64,000 nt of DNA from Pseudomonas pseudonitroreducens (lineage in GTDB: Bacteria > Pseudomonadota > Gammaproteobacteria > Pseudomonadales > Pseudomonadaceae): NCBI RefSeq assembly GCF_021603645.1, contig NZ_BQHJ01000010.1, forward strand, positions 62,001 to 126,000, in the 5' to 3' direction. The stretch's first letter is position 1, and each line of letters starts with the position of its first letter. The notes under the pieces are model-generated. The model made no database searches and was not told the origin of the DNA. It was given only the letters and a program-made list of their open reading frames with translations. This document shows, one piece after another, positions 1-8,946 of the stretch. The translations under genes were made by a program, and so were the position numbers.

Positions 1-382
1 TCAGCGCGCCGATGGGGAAGACCTTGGCGTTGCCGGCCTCGCGGGCGCGGTCGAGGATCAGCTCGGCGACCGCCGAGGTGTCCAGCACCGGTTTGGTCTG
101 CGGCGGGAAGCACAGGCTGGTGACGCCACCGGCGGCAGCGGCGCGGGTTTCGCTCTCGATGCTGCCCTTGCGGCTGTAGCCCGGCTCGCGCAGGGCGACG
201 CTCAGGTCGACCAGGCCGGGCGCGGCGATGAGGCCGGCGGCGTCGATTTCCTGGGCGGCGTGGAAGCCTTCCGGGGCGTCGCCGATGGCGACGATACGGC
301 CGGCCTCGATGTGCAGGTCGCAGACCTTGTCCAGGCCGCTGGCCGGGTCGATCAGGTGGGCGCCACGAATACTGACGGTCAT
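1..382 (-). CDS. pyrC': Non-catalytic dihydroorotase-like protein PyrC' (5' part, runs off window)
   Basis: About 127 N-terminal residues are present; the gene continues beyond the left edge. It begins like a dihydroorotase (metal-dependent amidohydrolase fold), and the segment [13 protein letters not shown] (residues 56-68) aligns with the family's metal-binding GxxDxHxHxREPG. Both metal-ligand histidines are replaced, by Ser61 and Ala63, so this is the inactive pseudo-dihydroorotase that in Pseudomonas forms a dodecameric complex with aspartate transcarbamoylase PyrB rather than the active enzyme. The start codon overlaps the pyrB stop (ATGA), indicating translational coupling. The loss of His is seen directly; the structural role is established for P. 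aeruginosa and P. putida ATCase. Confidence 0.93.
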   Translation of the reverse strand, partial: MTVSIRGAHLIDPASGLDKVCDLHIEAGRIVAIGDAPEGFHAAQEIDAAGLIAAPGLVDLSVALREPGYSRKGSIESETRAAAAGGVTSLCFPPQTKPVLDTSAVAELILDRAREAGNAKVFPIGAL

Positions 383-1383
383 TGCGCGTCCTCCTGTTCC
401 AGCTGGCGTTGGGCGTTCTGGCCGCTCATGGCCATGGACAGCACGGCCATGCGGATGGCGATGCCGTAGGTGACCTGGTTGAGGATCACCGACTGGTCGC
501 CGTCAGCCACGGCGGAATCGATCTCCACACCTCGGTTGATCGGGCCGGGGTGCATGACGATGGCGTCCGGCTTGGCCAGTTGCAGGCGCTTCTGGGTCAG
601 GCCGTAGAGCTTGAAGAACTCGCCTTCGCTGGGCAGCAGGCCACCGGCCATGCGCTCGCGCTGCAGGCGCAGCATGATCACCACGTCGACGTCTTTGAGG
701 CCTTCGTTGGCGTCGGTGAACACCTTCACCCCGTACTGTTCTTCCAGGCCCACCGGCAGCAGGGTGCGCGGGGCGACGACGCGGATATCCGGGCAGCCGA
801 GGGTCTTCAGCGCCAGCATGTCGGAGCGTGCCACCCGCGAGTGCAGGATGTCGCCGACGATGGCTACCGAGAGGTTCTCGAAGCTGCCCTTGTGGCGGCG
901 GATGGTGAGCATGTCGAGCATGCCCTGGGTCGGGTGGCCGTGGCGGCCGTCGCCGCCATTGATCACGGCGACGTTGGGGCTGACGTGCTCGGCGATGAAG
1001 TGCGCGGCGCCCGAGTCGCTGTGGCGCACGACGAACATGTCGGCGGCCATCGCCTCGAGGTTGCGCAGGGTGTCGGTGAGCGTCTCGCCCTTGCTGGTCG
1101 AAGAGGTCGACACGTTCAGCGAGATGACGTCGGCGGACAGGCGCTGGGCGGCCAGCTCGAAGGTGGTGCGGGTGCGCGTGGAGTTTTCGAAGAACACGTT
1201 GCACACGGTCTTGCCGCGCAGCAACGGGACTTTCTTCACCGCGCGGGCGCCGACTTCGAGGAAGGAGTCGGCGGTGTCGAGGATTTCAGTCAGCAGTTCG
1301 CGGGACAACCCGTCGAGCGAGAGGAAGTGGCGCAGCTGGCCCAGGTCGTTGAGCTGCAGCGGGCGCTTGGCGTCGGTCGGCAT
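379..1383 (-). CDS. pyrB: Aspartate carbamoyltransferase catalytic subunit
   Basis: 334 residues, the usual length of Pseudomonas ATCase. It joins carbamoyl phosphate and aspartate in the second step of UMP synthesis. The carbamoyl-phosphate loop FENSTRTRT is at about residue 65, HGHPTQ at about 147 and HPGPINRG at about 275. The N-terminal extension [13 protein letters not shown] fits the Pseudomonas enzyme, in which the extension contributes to nucleotide regulation in the PyrB-PyrC' complex. The gene sits 45 bp behind pyrR and overlaps pyrC' by four bases, the conserved pyrR-pyrB-pyrC' order. Confidence 0.98.
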   Translation of the reverse strand: MPTDAKRPLQLNDLGQLRHFLSLDGLSRELLTEILDTADSFLEVGARAVKKVPLLRGKTVCNVFFENSTRTRTTFELAAQRLSADVISLNVSTSSTSKGETLTDTLRNLEAMAADMFVVRHSDSGAAHFIAEHVSPNVAVINGGDGRHGHPTQGMLDMLTIRRHKGSFENLSVAIVGDILHSRVARSDMLALKTLGCPDIRVVAPRTLLPVGLEEQYGVKVFTDANEGLKDVDVVIMLRLQRERMAGGLLPSEGEFFKLYGLTQKRLQLAKPDAIVMHPGPINRGVEIDSAVADGDQSVILNQVTYGIAIRMAVLSMAMSGQNAQRQLEQEDAQ

Positions 1384-1428
1384 GTGGCAGGCCCTGAAAG
1401 TTGGGGGTGGATGTCCGGGCGCGCGGGG

Positions 1429-1941
1429 TTACAGCGCGGGGCTGAGAAGCGTGCGCTCGAGGACAAGTGGTGCGGGACCGCGCAATTTTACCCGCTCGTT
1501 GGGTGCCAATGACAGGGTTTCGCCGACGACATCCGGGCGAATCGGCAGCTCGCGCTTGTTCAGGTCGACCAGGCTGACCAGGGTTACGCTGGCCGGGCGC
1601 CCGTAGTCGAACAGCTCATTCAGCGCGGCGCGGATGGTCCGGCCGCTCATCAGCACGTCGTCCACCAGGATCAGGTGCTGGCCGTCGATCTCGAAGGGCA
1701 GTTCCGACGGACGGACCTGCGGGTGCAGGCCGCTGCGGGTGAAGTCGTCACGGTAGAAGGAGACGTCGAGGATGCCGAGGATCTCGTCGCTGCCCAGTGC
1801 CTTGAGCAGTTCCTGGGCGACCCAGATGCCGCCGGTGTGGATGCCGACGAAGCGCGGCGAGTCGATGCCGCGCTGCGCCAGGTAGTTGCGCAGGTCGGTG
1901 GCCATGCGGGGGATGAGTTCGGCGGGGCTTGGCAGGGTCAT
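1429..1941 (-). CDS. pyrR: PyrR bifunctional regulator / uracil phosphoribosyltransferase family
   Basis: 170 residues from the ATG giving MTLPSPAEL; an upstream in-frame ATG at 1977 would add 12 residues not found in the P. aeruginosa protein as I recall it. The PRPP-binding loop [16 protein letters not shown] is intact. In Pseudomonas PyrR is implicated in pyrimidine gene control, and it belongs to the type I phosphoribosyltransferase fold. It is followed directly by pyrB, consistent with regulator and target in one operon. The 154-bp space before it holds a CGGACC/GGTCCG inverted repeat that might form a leader hairpin, but no convincing attenuator was recognised. Confidence 0.96.
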   Translation of the reverse strand: MTLPSPAELIPRMATDLRNYLAQRGIDSPRFVGIHTGGIWVAQELLKALGSDEILGILDVSFYRDDFTRSGLHPQVRPSELPFEIDGQHLILVDDVLMSGRTIRAALNELFDYGRPASVTLVSLVDLNKRELPIRPDVVGETLSLAPNERVKLRGPAPLVLERTLLSPAL

Positions 1942-2095
1942 GACGTCTCCGGTTCGGTTGGCGAGGCCACCCGGCACGGGCGGCCATCGGGGCGGACCGT
2001 TCCGGGAAGGAGTGGTCCGGCAAGCTTAGTGGCTTTCGTTGCCTTGGCGCTGCTTCAGGTCAAGGGGCCCTGCGGCAGCTCAAGGCGGCCGCAGG

Positions 2096-2530
2096 TCAGG
2101 CGGGGGCGTTCTCCGCCAGCCAGCCCTCCAGCAGCAGGGCGGCGGCCAGGGCGTCCACCGGGCGCTCGCGGTAGCCGTCGCGCTGGCCCTGGGCCAGGCG
2201 CTCGCCCTTGGCGGCGTAGGTGGTCAGGCGTTCGTCGTGGGTGTGCACCGGCAGGTTGTAGCGGCCGTTGAGGCGGCGGGCGAACTTCTCGGCGCGCTCG
2301 CTCATCTCGCTGGGGGTGCCGTCCATGTTCAGCGGCAGGCCGACGACGATGGCGTCGGGCTGCCACTCCTTGATCAGGGCTTCCACGCGGTTCCAGTCCG
2401 GCACGCCGTTCTGCGCCTTGAGTACGCACAGCTCGCGGGCCTGGCCGGTAATGGCCTGGCCGACGGCGACGCCGATCTGCTTGGTGCCGTAGTCGAAGCC
2501 CAGCAGCAGGCGCAGGGGTTTGCTGCTCAT
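2096..2530 (-). CDS. ruvX: Holliday junction resolvase-like / pre-16S rRNA nuclease RuvX (YqgF)
   Basis: 144 residues with the RNase H-like fold of YqgF. The first acidic motif LGFDYGTKQIGVAVG is near residue 10, VVGLPLNMDGTPSEM lies mid-protein, and HDERLTT carries another active-site acid. The family is essential in E. coli and functions in 16S rRNA 5' end processing; an older proposal is Holliday junction resolution. The start ATG overlaps the algH/yqgE stop by one base (TGATG), so the two are translationally coupled, the common yqgE-yqgF pair. Confidence 0.97.
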   Translation of the reverse strand: MSSKPLRLLLGFDYGTKQIGVAVGQAITGQARELCVLKAQNGVPDWNRVEALIKEWQPDAIVVGLPLNMDGTPSEMSERAEKFARRLNGRYNLPVHTHDERLTTYAAKGERLAQGQRDGYRERPVDALAAALLLEGWLAENAPA

Positions 2531-3099
2531 CAGGCGTGCCCGGCCTGGGCGGTGAGCAGGCTGAGGTTGACACCCAGGCGCTCGGCGGCCGCCGACAGGC
2601 GCTGTTCGGCTGGCACCTCGAAGAGCACCGCCGAGTCTGCCGGGCAGGTCAGCCAGGCGTTGTCGGCCAGTTCGGCTTCCAGTTGGCCGGCTTCCCAGCC
2701 CGCGTAGCCGAGGGTGATCAGGTGTTGCGCCGGGCCGCTGCCGTCGGCGATGGCGAACAGCACGTCCTGGGAGGTGGACAGCGACAGCTCGCCCAGCTCC
2801 AGGGTGGCCTGGTAGCTGCGCCCGGCGGGGTGCAGGACGAAGCCGCGGTCGGTCTGTACCGGCCCGCCGTTGTAGATGGTCATGCCCTGGCAGCGCACCG
2901 GCGGCAGTTCGTCTGGGCGCAGTTGTTCGAGCACGTCGGCGAGGCTCAGGCCGCTGGGCCGATTGATGATCAGGCCCATGGCACCCTGCTCGTTGTGTTC
3001 CACGAGGTAGGTGACGGTCTGGGCGAAGTTGGAGTCCGCCATGTGTGGCATGGCGATCAGGAAATGGTGCTTGAGGTAGCTGGCGGCTGTGCTTTTCAT
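2530..3099 (-). CDS. algH: AlgH/YqgE family protein
   Basis: 189 residues starting MKSTAASYLKHHFLIAMPHM. An upstream in-frame ATG at 3135 exists, but family members begin close to the KHHFLIAMP motif, so the shorter start was chosen. UPF0301 family: single alpha/beta domain with GLIINRP and NGGPV motifs. In P. aeruginosa the gene is called algH because mutations affected alginate production; the biochemical activity is unknown. It is flanked by tonB3 and ruvX in the same orientation as in PAO1. Confidence 0.96.
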   Translation of the reverse strand: MKSTAASYLKHHFLIAMPHMADSNFAQTVTYLVEHNEQGAMGLIINRPSGLSLADVLEQLRPDELPPVRCQGMTIYNGGPVQTDRGFVLHPAGRSYQATLELGELSLSTSQDVLFAIADGSGPAQHLITLGYAGWEAGQLEAELADNAWLTCPADSAVLFEVPAEQRLSAAAERLGVNLSLLTAQAGHA

Positions 3100-3174
3100 G
3101 CCGGCTAGTTTCAGGCCTGGGGGCCAAAGGGACAAGACTTGAAAGCGCCAGCAGAGGTTGGCGGGCGCGCCGGA

Positions 3175-4068
3175 TCAGTTGCTCGACAGGCGATCACCGC
3201 GCTCGAAGCGCCAGGTACGGATGATTTCCAGGCGGTCGATGTCGTTCAGGTCGCCGGAGAACGGCGCGAAGGGCGCGGCCAGGCGCACGATGCGCTGGGC
3301 GGCCTGATCAAGCAGAGGCTGGCCGGAGGATTCCAGCACCTGCACTTCATACAGGGAACCGTCGCGGTTGATCGACACCAGCAGTCGCAGGCTGCCGTAG
3401 ATGCGCTGACGGCGGGCTTCGTCCGGGTAGTTGAGGTTGCCGATGCGCTCGATCTTCTTGCGCCATTCCTCTTTGTACCAGGCGCCCTTGTCGCGCATGG
3501 TCGAGGCAGCGCTCAGGCGGTGGATACGCGGGCGCTTGGCGTAGGCCTGCTGCTCACGGGCAAGGTCGGCCTCGAGGCTGGAGATTTCCGCCGAGAGCTG
3601 GCTGGAGTCGAACTGCGGCGCCGGCTTGGCGACGGTCTCGGCCTTGGGCGTCTGCTGTTTGGTCTGCACCTTGTCCGGGCGCGGGGTGCGGGTGGCGACG
3701 GCGGCCTTGGGTGCTTCCGGGCTCTTGGCCTGGCGCGGGGTGGCCGGCGGCGAGACTTTCTTGACCTCGGTGTCCTGGAACGGCGCCTGCTCGGTGGTCT
3801 TGGGGACTGCCTTGTGCTCCAGGGTGCCGCTGCCCTGCTGGTTCATCTGGGCGAGGTAGTCGGCTTTCTCTGGCGCCTTGTCGCTCTTGAAGCTGGCCAG
3901 GGTGATTTCCAGGGTTTTGCTCAACTGGCTGGGGCTGGGCATGGTGAAGCCCACCCCCAGCAGCACGGCCACGTGCAGGATGGCCGCAACGAACAGGGTG
4001 AAACCCAGACGGTCCGCCGGGCGTACGCCGGAGGACACGGGGAAGTCTTGGTGGGTTGCAGCGTTCAT
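3175..4068 (-). CDS. tonB3: TonB3-type energy-transducing protein
   Basis: 297 residues: short cytoplasmic N-terminus, one membrane segment at about residues 20-41 (LGFTLFVAAILHVAVLLGVG), a long Lys/Pro/Ala/Thr-rich periplasmic region, and a C-terminal TonB domain (about 205-297) with YPDEARRQRIYGSLRLLVSI. It lies beside gshB and the pil-chp cluster, as tonB3 does in P. aeruginosa, where its loss impairs twitching motility and pilus assembly. Its neighbourhood rather than sequence alone supports the TonB3 name. No exbBD genes are adjacent. Confidence 0.93.
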   Translation of the reverse strand: MNAATHQDFPVSSGVRPADRLGFTLFVAAILHVAVLLGVGFTMPSPSQLSKTLEITLASFKSDKAPEKADYLAQMNQQGSGTLEHKAVPKTTEQAPFQDTEVKKVSPPATPRQAKSPEAPKAAVATRTPRPDKVQTKQQTPKAETVAKPAPQFDSSQLSAEISSLEADLAREQQAYAKRPRIHRLSAASTMRDKGAWYKEEWRKKIERIGNLNYPDEARRQRIYGSLRLLVSINRDGSLYEVQVLESSGQPLLDQAAQRIVRLAAPFAPFSGDLNDIDRLEIIRTWRFERGDRLSSN

Positions 4069-4124
4069 TGCGGGTCGCGTAGGCCAGGGTGGGGCGGAAG
4101 TCTGCCGACGAGGCTTATAAAAGT

Positions 4125-5087
4125 CTATGACGCACTGCGCGCCTTGAGCTTTTCGTCGATGACTGCCATCAGTCTCTCACCGATGCGCGTGTCGTAGGCC
4201 GCATCGATCTCGCGGATGCAGGTCGGGCTGGTGACGTTGATCTCGGTGAGGTTCTCGCCGATCACGTCGAGGCCGACGAACAGCAGGCCGCGCTTGCGCA
4301 GTTCCGGACCGACCTGCGCGGCGATCCAGCGATCGCGCTCGGTCAGCGGCTGGGCCACACCGCGGCCACCGGCGGCGAGGTTGCCGCGGGTCTCGCCCTG
4401 CGCCGGGATGCGCGCCAGGCAGTATTCCACCGGCTCGCCGTCGATCATCAGGATGCGCTTGTCGCCGTCCTTGATGGCCGGCAGGTAGCGCTGCGCCATG
4501 ACTTGCTCCTGGCCGTGGCGGGTGAGGGTCTCGAGGATCACCGAGAGGTTCGGGTCGCCTTCGCGGTGGCGGAAGATCATCGATCCGCCCATGCCATCCA
4601 GGGGTTTGAGAATGATGTCACGATGCTGTGATGCAAACTCGCGCAAAATGTCGGACCGGCGGCTCACCACGGTCGGTGGCGCGCACTGCGGGAACAGCGT
4701 GGCGAAGTACTTCTCGTTGCAGTCGCGCAGGCTCTGCGGCTTGTTGACCACCAGCGTGCCGGCGGTTTCGGCCTGTTCCAGCAGGTAGGTGGAGTAGACG
4801 AACTCGTTGTCGAAGGGCGGGTCCTTGCGCATCAGGATCACGTCCAGGTCCGACAGCGGCTGGTCGACTTCCTCTTCCAGTTCGAACCAGTGGGCCGGAT
4901 CGTAGAACACCTTGAGCGGACGCATGCGGCCGCGGGCGACGTTCTCTTTCTGGTAAAGGTCCTGCTGTTCCATATAGAAAAGCTGCCAGCCACGGGCCTG
5001 GGCAGCCAGCAGCATGGCCAGGGAGCTGTCCTTCTTGAAACTGATCTGCGCGATGGGGTCCATCACGATCCCGAGGCGTACGCTCAT
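4125..5087 (-). CDS. gshB: Glutathione synthetase
   Basis: 320 residues, ATP-grasp enzyme that ligates glycine to gamma-glutamylcysteine with ATP. Opens MSVRLGIVMDPIAQISFKKDSS, typical of proteobacterial GshB; contains KPLDGMGGSMIF (ATP-grasp loop region), RYLPAIKDGDKRILMIDGEP and a C-terminal INVTSPTCIREID that binds Mg and glutathione. It is divergent from pilG across a 281-bp intergenic region and 57 bp ahead of tonB3. Confidence 0.98.
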   Translation of the reverse strand: MSVRLGIVMDPIAQISFKKDSSLAMLLAAQARGWQLFYMEQQDLYQKENVARGRMRPLKVFYDPAHWFELEEEVDQPLSDLDVILMRKDPPFDNEFVYSTYLLEQAETAGTLVVNKPQSLRDCNEKYFATLFPQCAPPTVVSRRSDILREFASQHRDIILKPLDGMGGSMIFRHREGDPNLSVILETLTRHGQEQVMAQRYLPAIKDGDKRILMIDGEPVEYCLARIPAQGETRGNLAAGGRGVAQPLTERDRWIAAQVGPELRKRGLLFVGLDVIGENLTEINVTSPTCIREIDAAYDTRIGERLMAVIDEKLKARSAS

Positions 5088-5368
5088 GGGATGTCCTCCA
5101 GGGGAAGTCTGTGGGGCTTGGGGCTGCGACTTGAAGCCGCGCCGAAAGGCTGGAAATGGACGCTCAGGGTGGCGCTGGATGTGCGCTCGGTCAAGGAAAA
5201 AGCCTGCGTGTTCCGGGTCTTATGGCCTGAATTTGCTGGGCGTGGTAAAGATTCTGACGATTGTGGTAAAAGGTTCCCACGATTGGGTCGCAGCCCGACG
5301 GTGGCAGGGCGCTAGCGCACTGAAATAAAAAGCGGAAAAAACGACTCACCGAGATGGTAAGGGCGAAC
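5088..5368. other. Divergent gshB-pilG intergenic region
   Basis: 281 bp separating two divergently transcribed genes, so it should hold promoters for both the gshB side and the pilGHIJK-chp operon. An imperfect direct repeat GTGGTAAA occurs at about 5242 and 5269 on the plus strand. I could not identify a convincing -35/-10 pair or a Vfr-type palindrome by eye. Confidence 0.5.
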
Positions 5369-5776
5369 ATGGAACAGCATTCCGACGGTTTGAAAGTAAT
5401 GGTGATCGACGATTCCAAGACGATTCGTCGCACGGCTGAAACCCTGCTGAAGAAGGTCGGCTGCGATGTCATTACAGCCATCGACGGCTTCGACGCGCTG
5501 GCCAAGATCGCCGATACCCATCCGAGCATCATCTTCGTCGACATCATGATGCCGCGCCTGGATGGCTATCAGACCTGCGCCCTGATCAAGAACAACAGTG
5601 CCTTCAAATCCACGCCGGTGATCATGCTGTCCTCCAAGGACGGTCTGTTCGACAAGGCCAAGGGTCGCATCGTCGGTTCCGATCAGTACCTCACCAAGCC
5701 CTTCAGCAAGGAAGAACTGCTCGGCGCGATCAAGACCCATGTGCCCGACTTCACCCCGGTGGAGCACGCTTCCTGA
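5369..5776 (+). CDS. pilG: Type IV pilus response regulator PilG
   Basis: 135 residues starting MEQHSDGLKVMVIDDS; preceded by AAGGG five bases before the ATG, so this start was preferred to the in-frame ATG at 5354. A single CheY-like receiver domain: acidic pocket D14-D15, phosphoacceptor D58 in FVDIMMPRLDG, conserved Thr/Ser in MLSSKDG and Lys in LTKPFSKEE. In P. aeruginosa PilG is phosphorylated by ChpA, promotes pilus extension, and raises cAMP through CyaB with FimV/FimL. First gene of the Pil-Chp cluster, 46 bp from pilH. Confidence 0.98.
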   Translation: MEQHSDGLKVMVIDDSKTIRRTAETLLKKVGCDVITAIDGFDALAKIADTHPSIIFVDIMMPRLDGYQTCALIKNNSAFKSTPVIMLSSKDGLFDKAKGRIVGSDQYLTKPFSKEELLGAIKTHVPDFTPVEHAS

Positions 5777-5822
5777 AGTCCGGCGTGAGCGCCGGTGACG
5801 CCTATTCCGTATGGGGACCACA

Positions 5823-6188
5823 ATGGCTCGAATTCTGATTGTTGATGACTCGCCGACCGAGATGTACAAGCTGACCGCGATGCTGGAAAAGCACTCGCAC
5901 CAGGTACTCAAGGCCGAAAATGGCGCCGACGGCGTGGCCCTGGCTCGCCAGGAAAAGCCGGACGTCGTCCTGATGGACATCGTCATGCCCGGCCTGAACG
6001 GCTTCCAGGCGACCCGTCAGCTGTCCAAGGACCCGGAAACCAGCGCGATTCCGGTGATCATCGTCACCACCAAGGACCAGGAGACCGACAAGGTCTGGGG
6101 CAAGCGCCAGGGCGCTCGCGACTACCTGACCAAGCCGGTGGACGAAGAAACACTGCTCAAGACCATCAATTCGGTGCTGGCCGGCTGA
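5823..6188 (+). CDS. pilH: Type IV pilus response regulator PilH
   Basis: 121 residues, CheY-like receiver only: D8-D9 acidic pocket, phosphoacceptor D52 (LMDIVMPGLNG), VTTKDQ and YLTKPVD. The start MARILIVDDS is preceded by a GGGGA Shine-Dalgarno; the in-frame ATG 12 bases earlier is less likely. PilH is the second receiver partner of ChpA, promoting pilus retraction or acting as a phosphate sink that limits PilG signalling. Same operon as pilG and pilI. Confidence 0.98.
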   Translation: MARILIVDDSPTEMYKLTAMLEKHSHQVLKAENGADGVALARQEKPDVVLMDIVMPGLNGFQATRQLSKDPETSAIPVIIVTTKDQETDKVWGKRQGARDYLTKPVDEETLLKTINSVLAG

Positions 6189-6242
6189 TACAGCCGTACC
6201 TGCACGTAGCGAACATAATTATTAGAGAAGGCCAGGGCCGGC

Positions 6243-6779
6243 ATGGCGGAAGTCCAGAGTCCTTTCGAGGTTCTCGTCCAGATCGATCAGCGCTGTCGGC
6301 AGCTGGCTGCGGGCCTGCCCGCCCAGCGCGAGGTGGTGCAGAGCTGGAACGGCATCGGCTTTCGCATGGCTGGGCGCCTGTTCGTGGCACCCATGGGGGA
6401 GGTCGGCGAGGTTCTTCACGAGCCCCGCTACACACTGCTGCCCGGCGTCCGTGACTGGGTGAAGGGGGTCGCCAACGTGCGCGGCCGCCTGTTGCCGATC
6501 ATGGACCTGTGCGGATTCCTCGGCGCGGAGCTGTCGCCTCTGCGCAAGCAACGGCGCGTGCTCGTCGTGGAACACCAGGAAGTCTTCGCCGGCCTCATCG
6601 TCGATGAGGTATTCGGCATGCAGCACTTCCCGGTGGACACCTTCTCCGAGCAGTTGCCGCCCCTCGAAGCGGTCCTGCAGCCCTTTATCCATGGCGTCTT
6701 CCATCGGGAGCAACCCTGGCTCGTGTTCAGCCCGCATGCGCTGGCTGAGCACCCGGGGTTCCTGGACGTCGCCAGCTAG
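6243..6779 (+). CDS. pilI: CheW-like adaptor PilI
   Basis: 178 residues, one CheW domain that couples the receptor PilJ to the kinase ChpA. Recognisable pieces are NGIGFRMAGRLFVAPMGEV near residue 35, WVKGVANVRGRLLPIMDL (about 75-92) and VLVVEHQEVFAGLIVDEVFG (about 103-122). Located 54 bp after pilH with a GAGAAGG purine tract upstream. A GC-rich hairpin separates it from pilJ. Confidence 0.97.
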   Translation: MAEVQSPFEVLVQIDQRCRQLAAGLPAQREVVQSWNGIGFRMAGRLFVAPMGEVGEVLHEPRYTLLPGVRDWVKGVANVRGRLLPIMDLCGFLGAELSPLRKQRRVLVVEHQEVFAGLIVDEVFGMQHFPVDTFSEQLPPLEAVLQPFIHGVFHREQPWLVFSPHALAEHPGFLDVAS

Positions 6780-6792
6780 AGTTTGACCGGTT

Positions 6793-6818
6793 GGGCCGGC
6801 TTTGCCGGCCCTTGTTGT
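6793..6818 (+). terminator. Possible internal terminator/attenuator between pilI and pilJ
   Basis: Perfect 8-bp stem GGGCCGGC / GCCGGCCC with a TTT loop, followed by a weak T-rich run (TTGTTGT). It is inside an otherwise co-directional operon, so it would give partial termination or mRNA end protection rather than a complete stop. Confidence 0.5.
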
Positions 6819-6862
6819 GACATGGAAACCGTAATCGTGGTGGGTCCAGGCGGGGGCCGAAT

Positions 6863-8911
6863 ATGAAAAATATAAAGGCAGGCAGTCTTTTTTCGGGTGC
6901 GCGTAGCAGCTCGCTGATCCTCGGACTCTTCGTGGTCCTGATCGTGGCGATCGTCTTGCTGTTCGCCAACTTCGCTTACCTCAACACCCAGTCGAACCAC
7001 GACAAGCAGTACATCGGCCATGCCGGCGAGCTGCGGGTGCTGTCCCAGCGTATCGCCAAGAACGCCACGGAAGCCGCGGCGGGCAAGGGCGAAGCGTTCA
7101 AGCTGCTGAAAGAAGCGCGCAACGACTTCGAGAAGCGCTGGAACATCCTCTCCAAGGGTGACGAAAGCACCGGCCTGCCGCCGAGCCCGGATTCGGTACA
7201 ACCGCAGATGGCGGAAGTACAGAAGGACTGGGACACCCTGCGCAAGAACGCCGACTCCATCCTCGCCAGCGAACAGACCGTACTGTCCCTGCACCAGGTA
7301 GCCGCGACCCTCGCCGAAACCATCCCGCAGCTGCAGGTGGAGTACGAAGAGGTCGTCGACATCCTGCTGGAGAACGGCGCCCCGGCCGACCAGGTGGCGG
7401 TAGCCCAGCGTCAGTCGCTGCTGGCCGAACGTATCCTCGGCTCGGTGAACAAGGTGCTCGCCGGTGACGAGAACTCCGTGCAGGCCGCCGACAGCTTCGG
7501 CCGTGACGCCAGCCTCTTCGGCCGCGTACTCAAGGGCATGAAGGAAGGCAACGCGGCGATGAGCATCTCCAAGGTGACCAACGCCGAAGCGGTGGACCGC
7601 CTCAACGAGATTGCCGAACTCTTCGAATTCGTTTCCGGCTCGGTGGACGAGATCCTCGAGACCTCCCCGGAACTGTTCCAGGTCCGTGAAGCCGCCAACA
7701 CCATCTTCGGTGGCTCGCAGACCCTGCTGGACAAGGCCTCCAACCTCGCCGCCGGCTTCGAGAACCTGGCCGAAGGCCGTGTGTTCAACCAGGTTGCCAG
7801 CGCCGCGCTGGGTATCATTGCCCTGGGCGCGATCATCCTCATCGGCCTGGTGATGGTGCGTGAAACCAACCGCCGACTGGCCGAGACCGCCGAGAAGAAC
7901 GAACGTAACCAGGCGGCGATTCTGCGACTGCTCGATGAAATCGCCGACCTCGCCGACGGTGACCTGACGGTGGCCGCGACCGTGACCGAGGACTTCACCG
8001 GTGCGATCGCGGACTCCATCAACTACTCCATCGACCAGCTCCGCGAGCTGGTGGAAACCATCAACCTGACCGCTGTACAGGTGGCCGCCGCCGCCCAGGA
8101 AACCCAGGCCACCGCCATGCACCTGGCCGAGGCTTCCGAGCACCAGGCCCAGGAAATCGCCGGCGCCTCCGCGGCGATCAACGAAATGGCCGTGTCCATT
8201 GACCAGGTATCGGCGAACGCCTCCGAGTCCTCGGCGGTAGCGGAACGTTCCGTAGCCATCGCCAACAAGGGCAACGAAGTGGTGCACAACACCATCACCG
8301 GCATGGACAACATCCGTGAGCAGATCCAGGACACCTCGAAGCGGATCAAGCGCCTCGGTGAATCGTCCCAGGAGATCGGTGACATCGTAAGCCTGATCAA
8401 CGACATTGCCGACCAGACCAACATCCTCGCACTGAACGCCGCGATCCAGGCGTCCATGGCGGGCGACGCGGGCCGCGGCTTCGCCGTGGTAGCGGACGAA
8501 GTACAGCGACTGGCGGAACGCTCCTCGGCGGCGACCAAGCAGATCGAGGCGCTGGTAAAGACCATTCAGACCGACACCAACGAAGCGGTGATCTCGATGG
8601 AACAGACCACCTCCGAGGTGGTACGCGGTGCCCGCCTGGCGCAGGACGCCGGTGTGTCGCTGGAAGAGATCGAGAAGGTATCCAAGACCCTGGCAGCGTT
8701 GATCCAGAACATTTCCAACGCCGCCCGTCAGCAGGCCTCCTCCGCCGGCCACATTTCCAACACCATGAACGTGATCCAGGAGATCACCTCGCAGACCTCT
8801 GCCGGTACCACCGCTACCGCGCGCAGCATTGGTAACCTGGCCAAGATGGCCGGCGAGATGCGTCACTCCGTATCCGGCTTCAAACTGCCGGACACCGCCG
8901 AACAGGCCTGA
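6863..8911 (+). CDS. pilJ: Type IV pilus chemoreceptor PilJ
   Basis: 682 residues, the length I recall for PilJ of P. aeruginosa. Membrane segment 1 at about 19-40 ([20 protein letters not shown]), a periplasmic helical PilJ ligand domain to about 305, membrane segment 2 at about 308-330, HAMP region, then the methyl-accepting cytoplasmic domain with its tip near residue 525 ([20 protein letters not shown]). The tip differs from the usual [10 protein letters not shown], as is typical for PilJ. It senses surface contact, partly through pilin PilA, and signals through PilI/ChpC to ChpA. Confidence 0.98.
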   Translation: MKNIKAGSLFSGARSSSLILGLFVVLIVAIVLLFANFAYLNTQSNHDKQYIGHAGELRVLSQRIAKNATEAAAGKGEAFKLLKEARNDFEKRWNILSKGDESTGLPPSPDSVQPQMAEVQKDWDTLRKNADSILASEQTVLSLHQVAATLAETIPQLQVEYEEVVDILLENGAPADQVAVAQRQSLLAERILGSVNKVLAGDENSVQAADSFGRDASLFGRVLKGMKEGNAAMSISKVTNAEAVDRLNEIAELFEFVSGSVDEILETSPELFQVREAANTIFGGSQTLLDKASNLAAGFENLAEGRVFNQVASAALGIIALGAIILIGLVMVRETNRRLAETAEKNERNQAAILRLLDEIADLADGDLTVAATVTEDFTGAIADSINYSIDQLRELVETINLTAVQVAAAAQETQATAMHLAEASEHQAQEIAGASAAINEMAVSIDQVSANASESSAVAERSVAIANKGNEVVHNTITGMDNIREQIQDTSKRIKRLGESSQEIGDIVSLINDIADQTNILALNAAIQASMAGDAGRGFAVVADEVQRLAERSSAATKQIEALVKTIQTDTNEAVISMEQTTSEVVRGARLAQDAGVSLEEIEKVSKTLAALIQNISNAARQQASSAGHISNTMNVIQEITSQTSAGTTATARSIGNLAKMAGEMRHSVSGFKLPDTAEQA

Positions 8912-8946
8912 GCAGAGGAGGTGCGCTGCTCTTCACCGGGTAGCGC

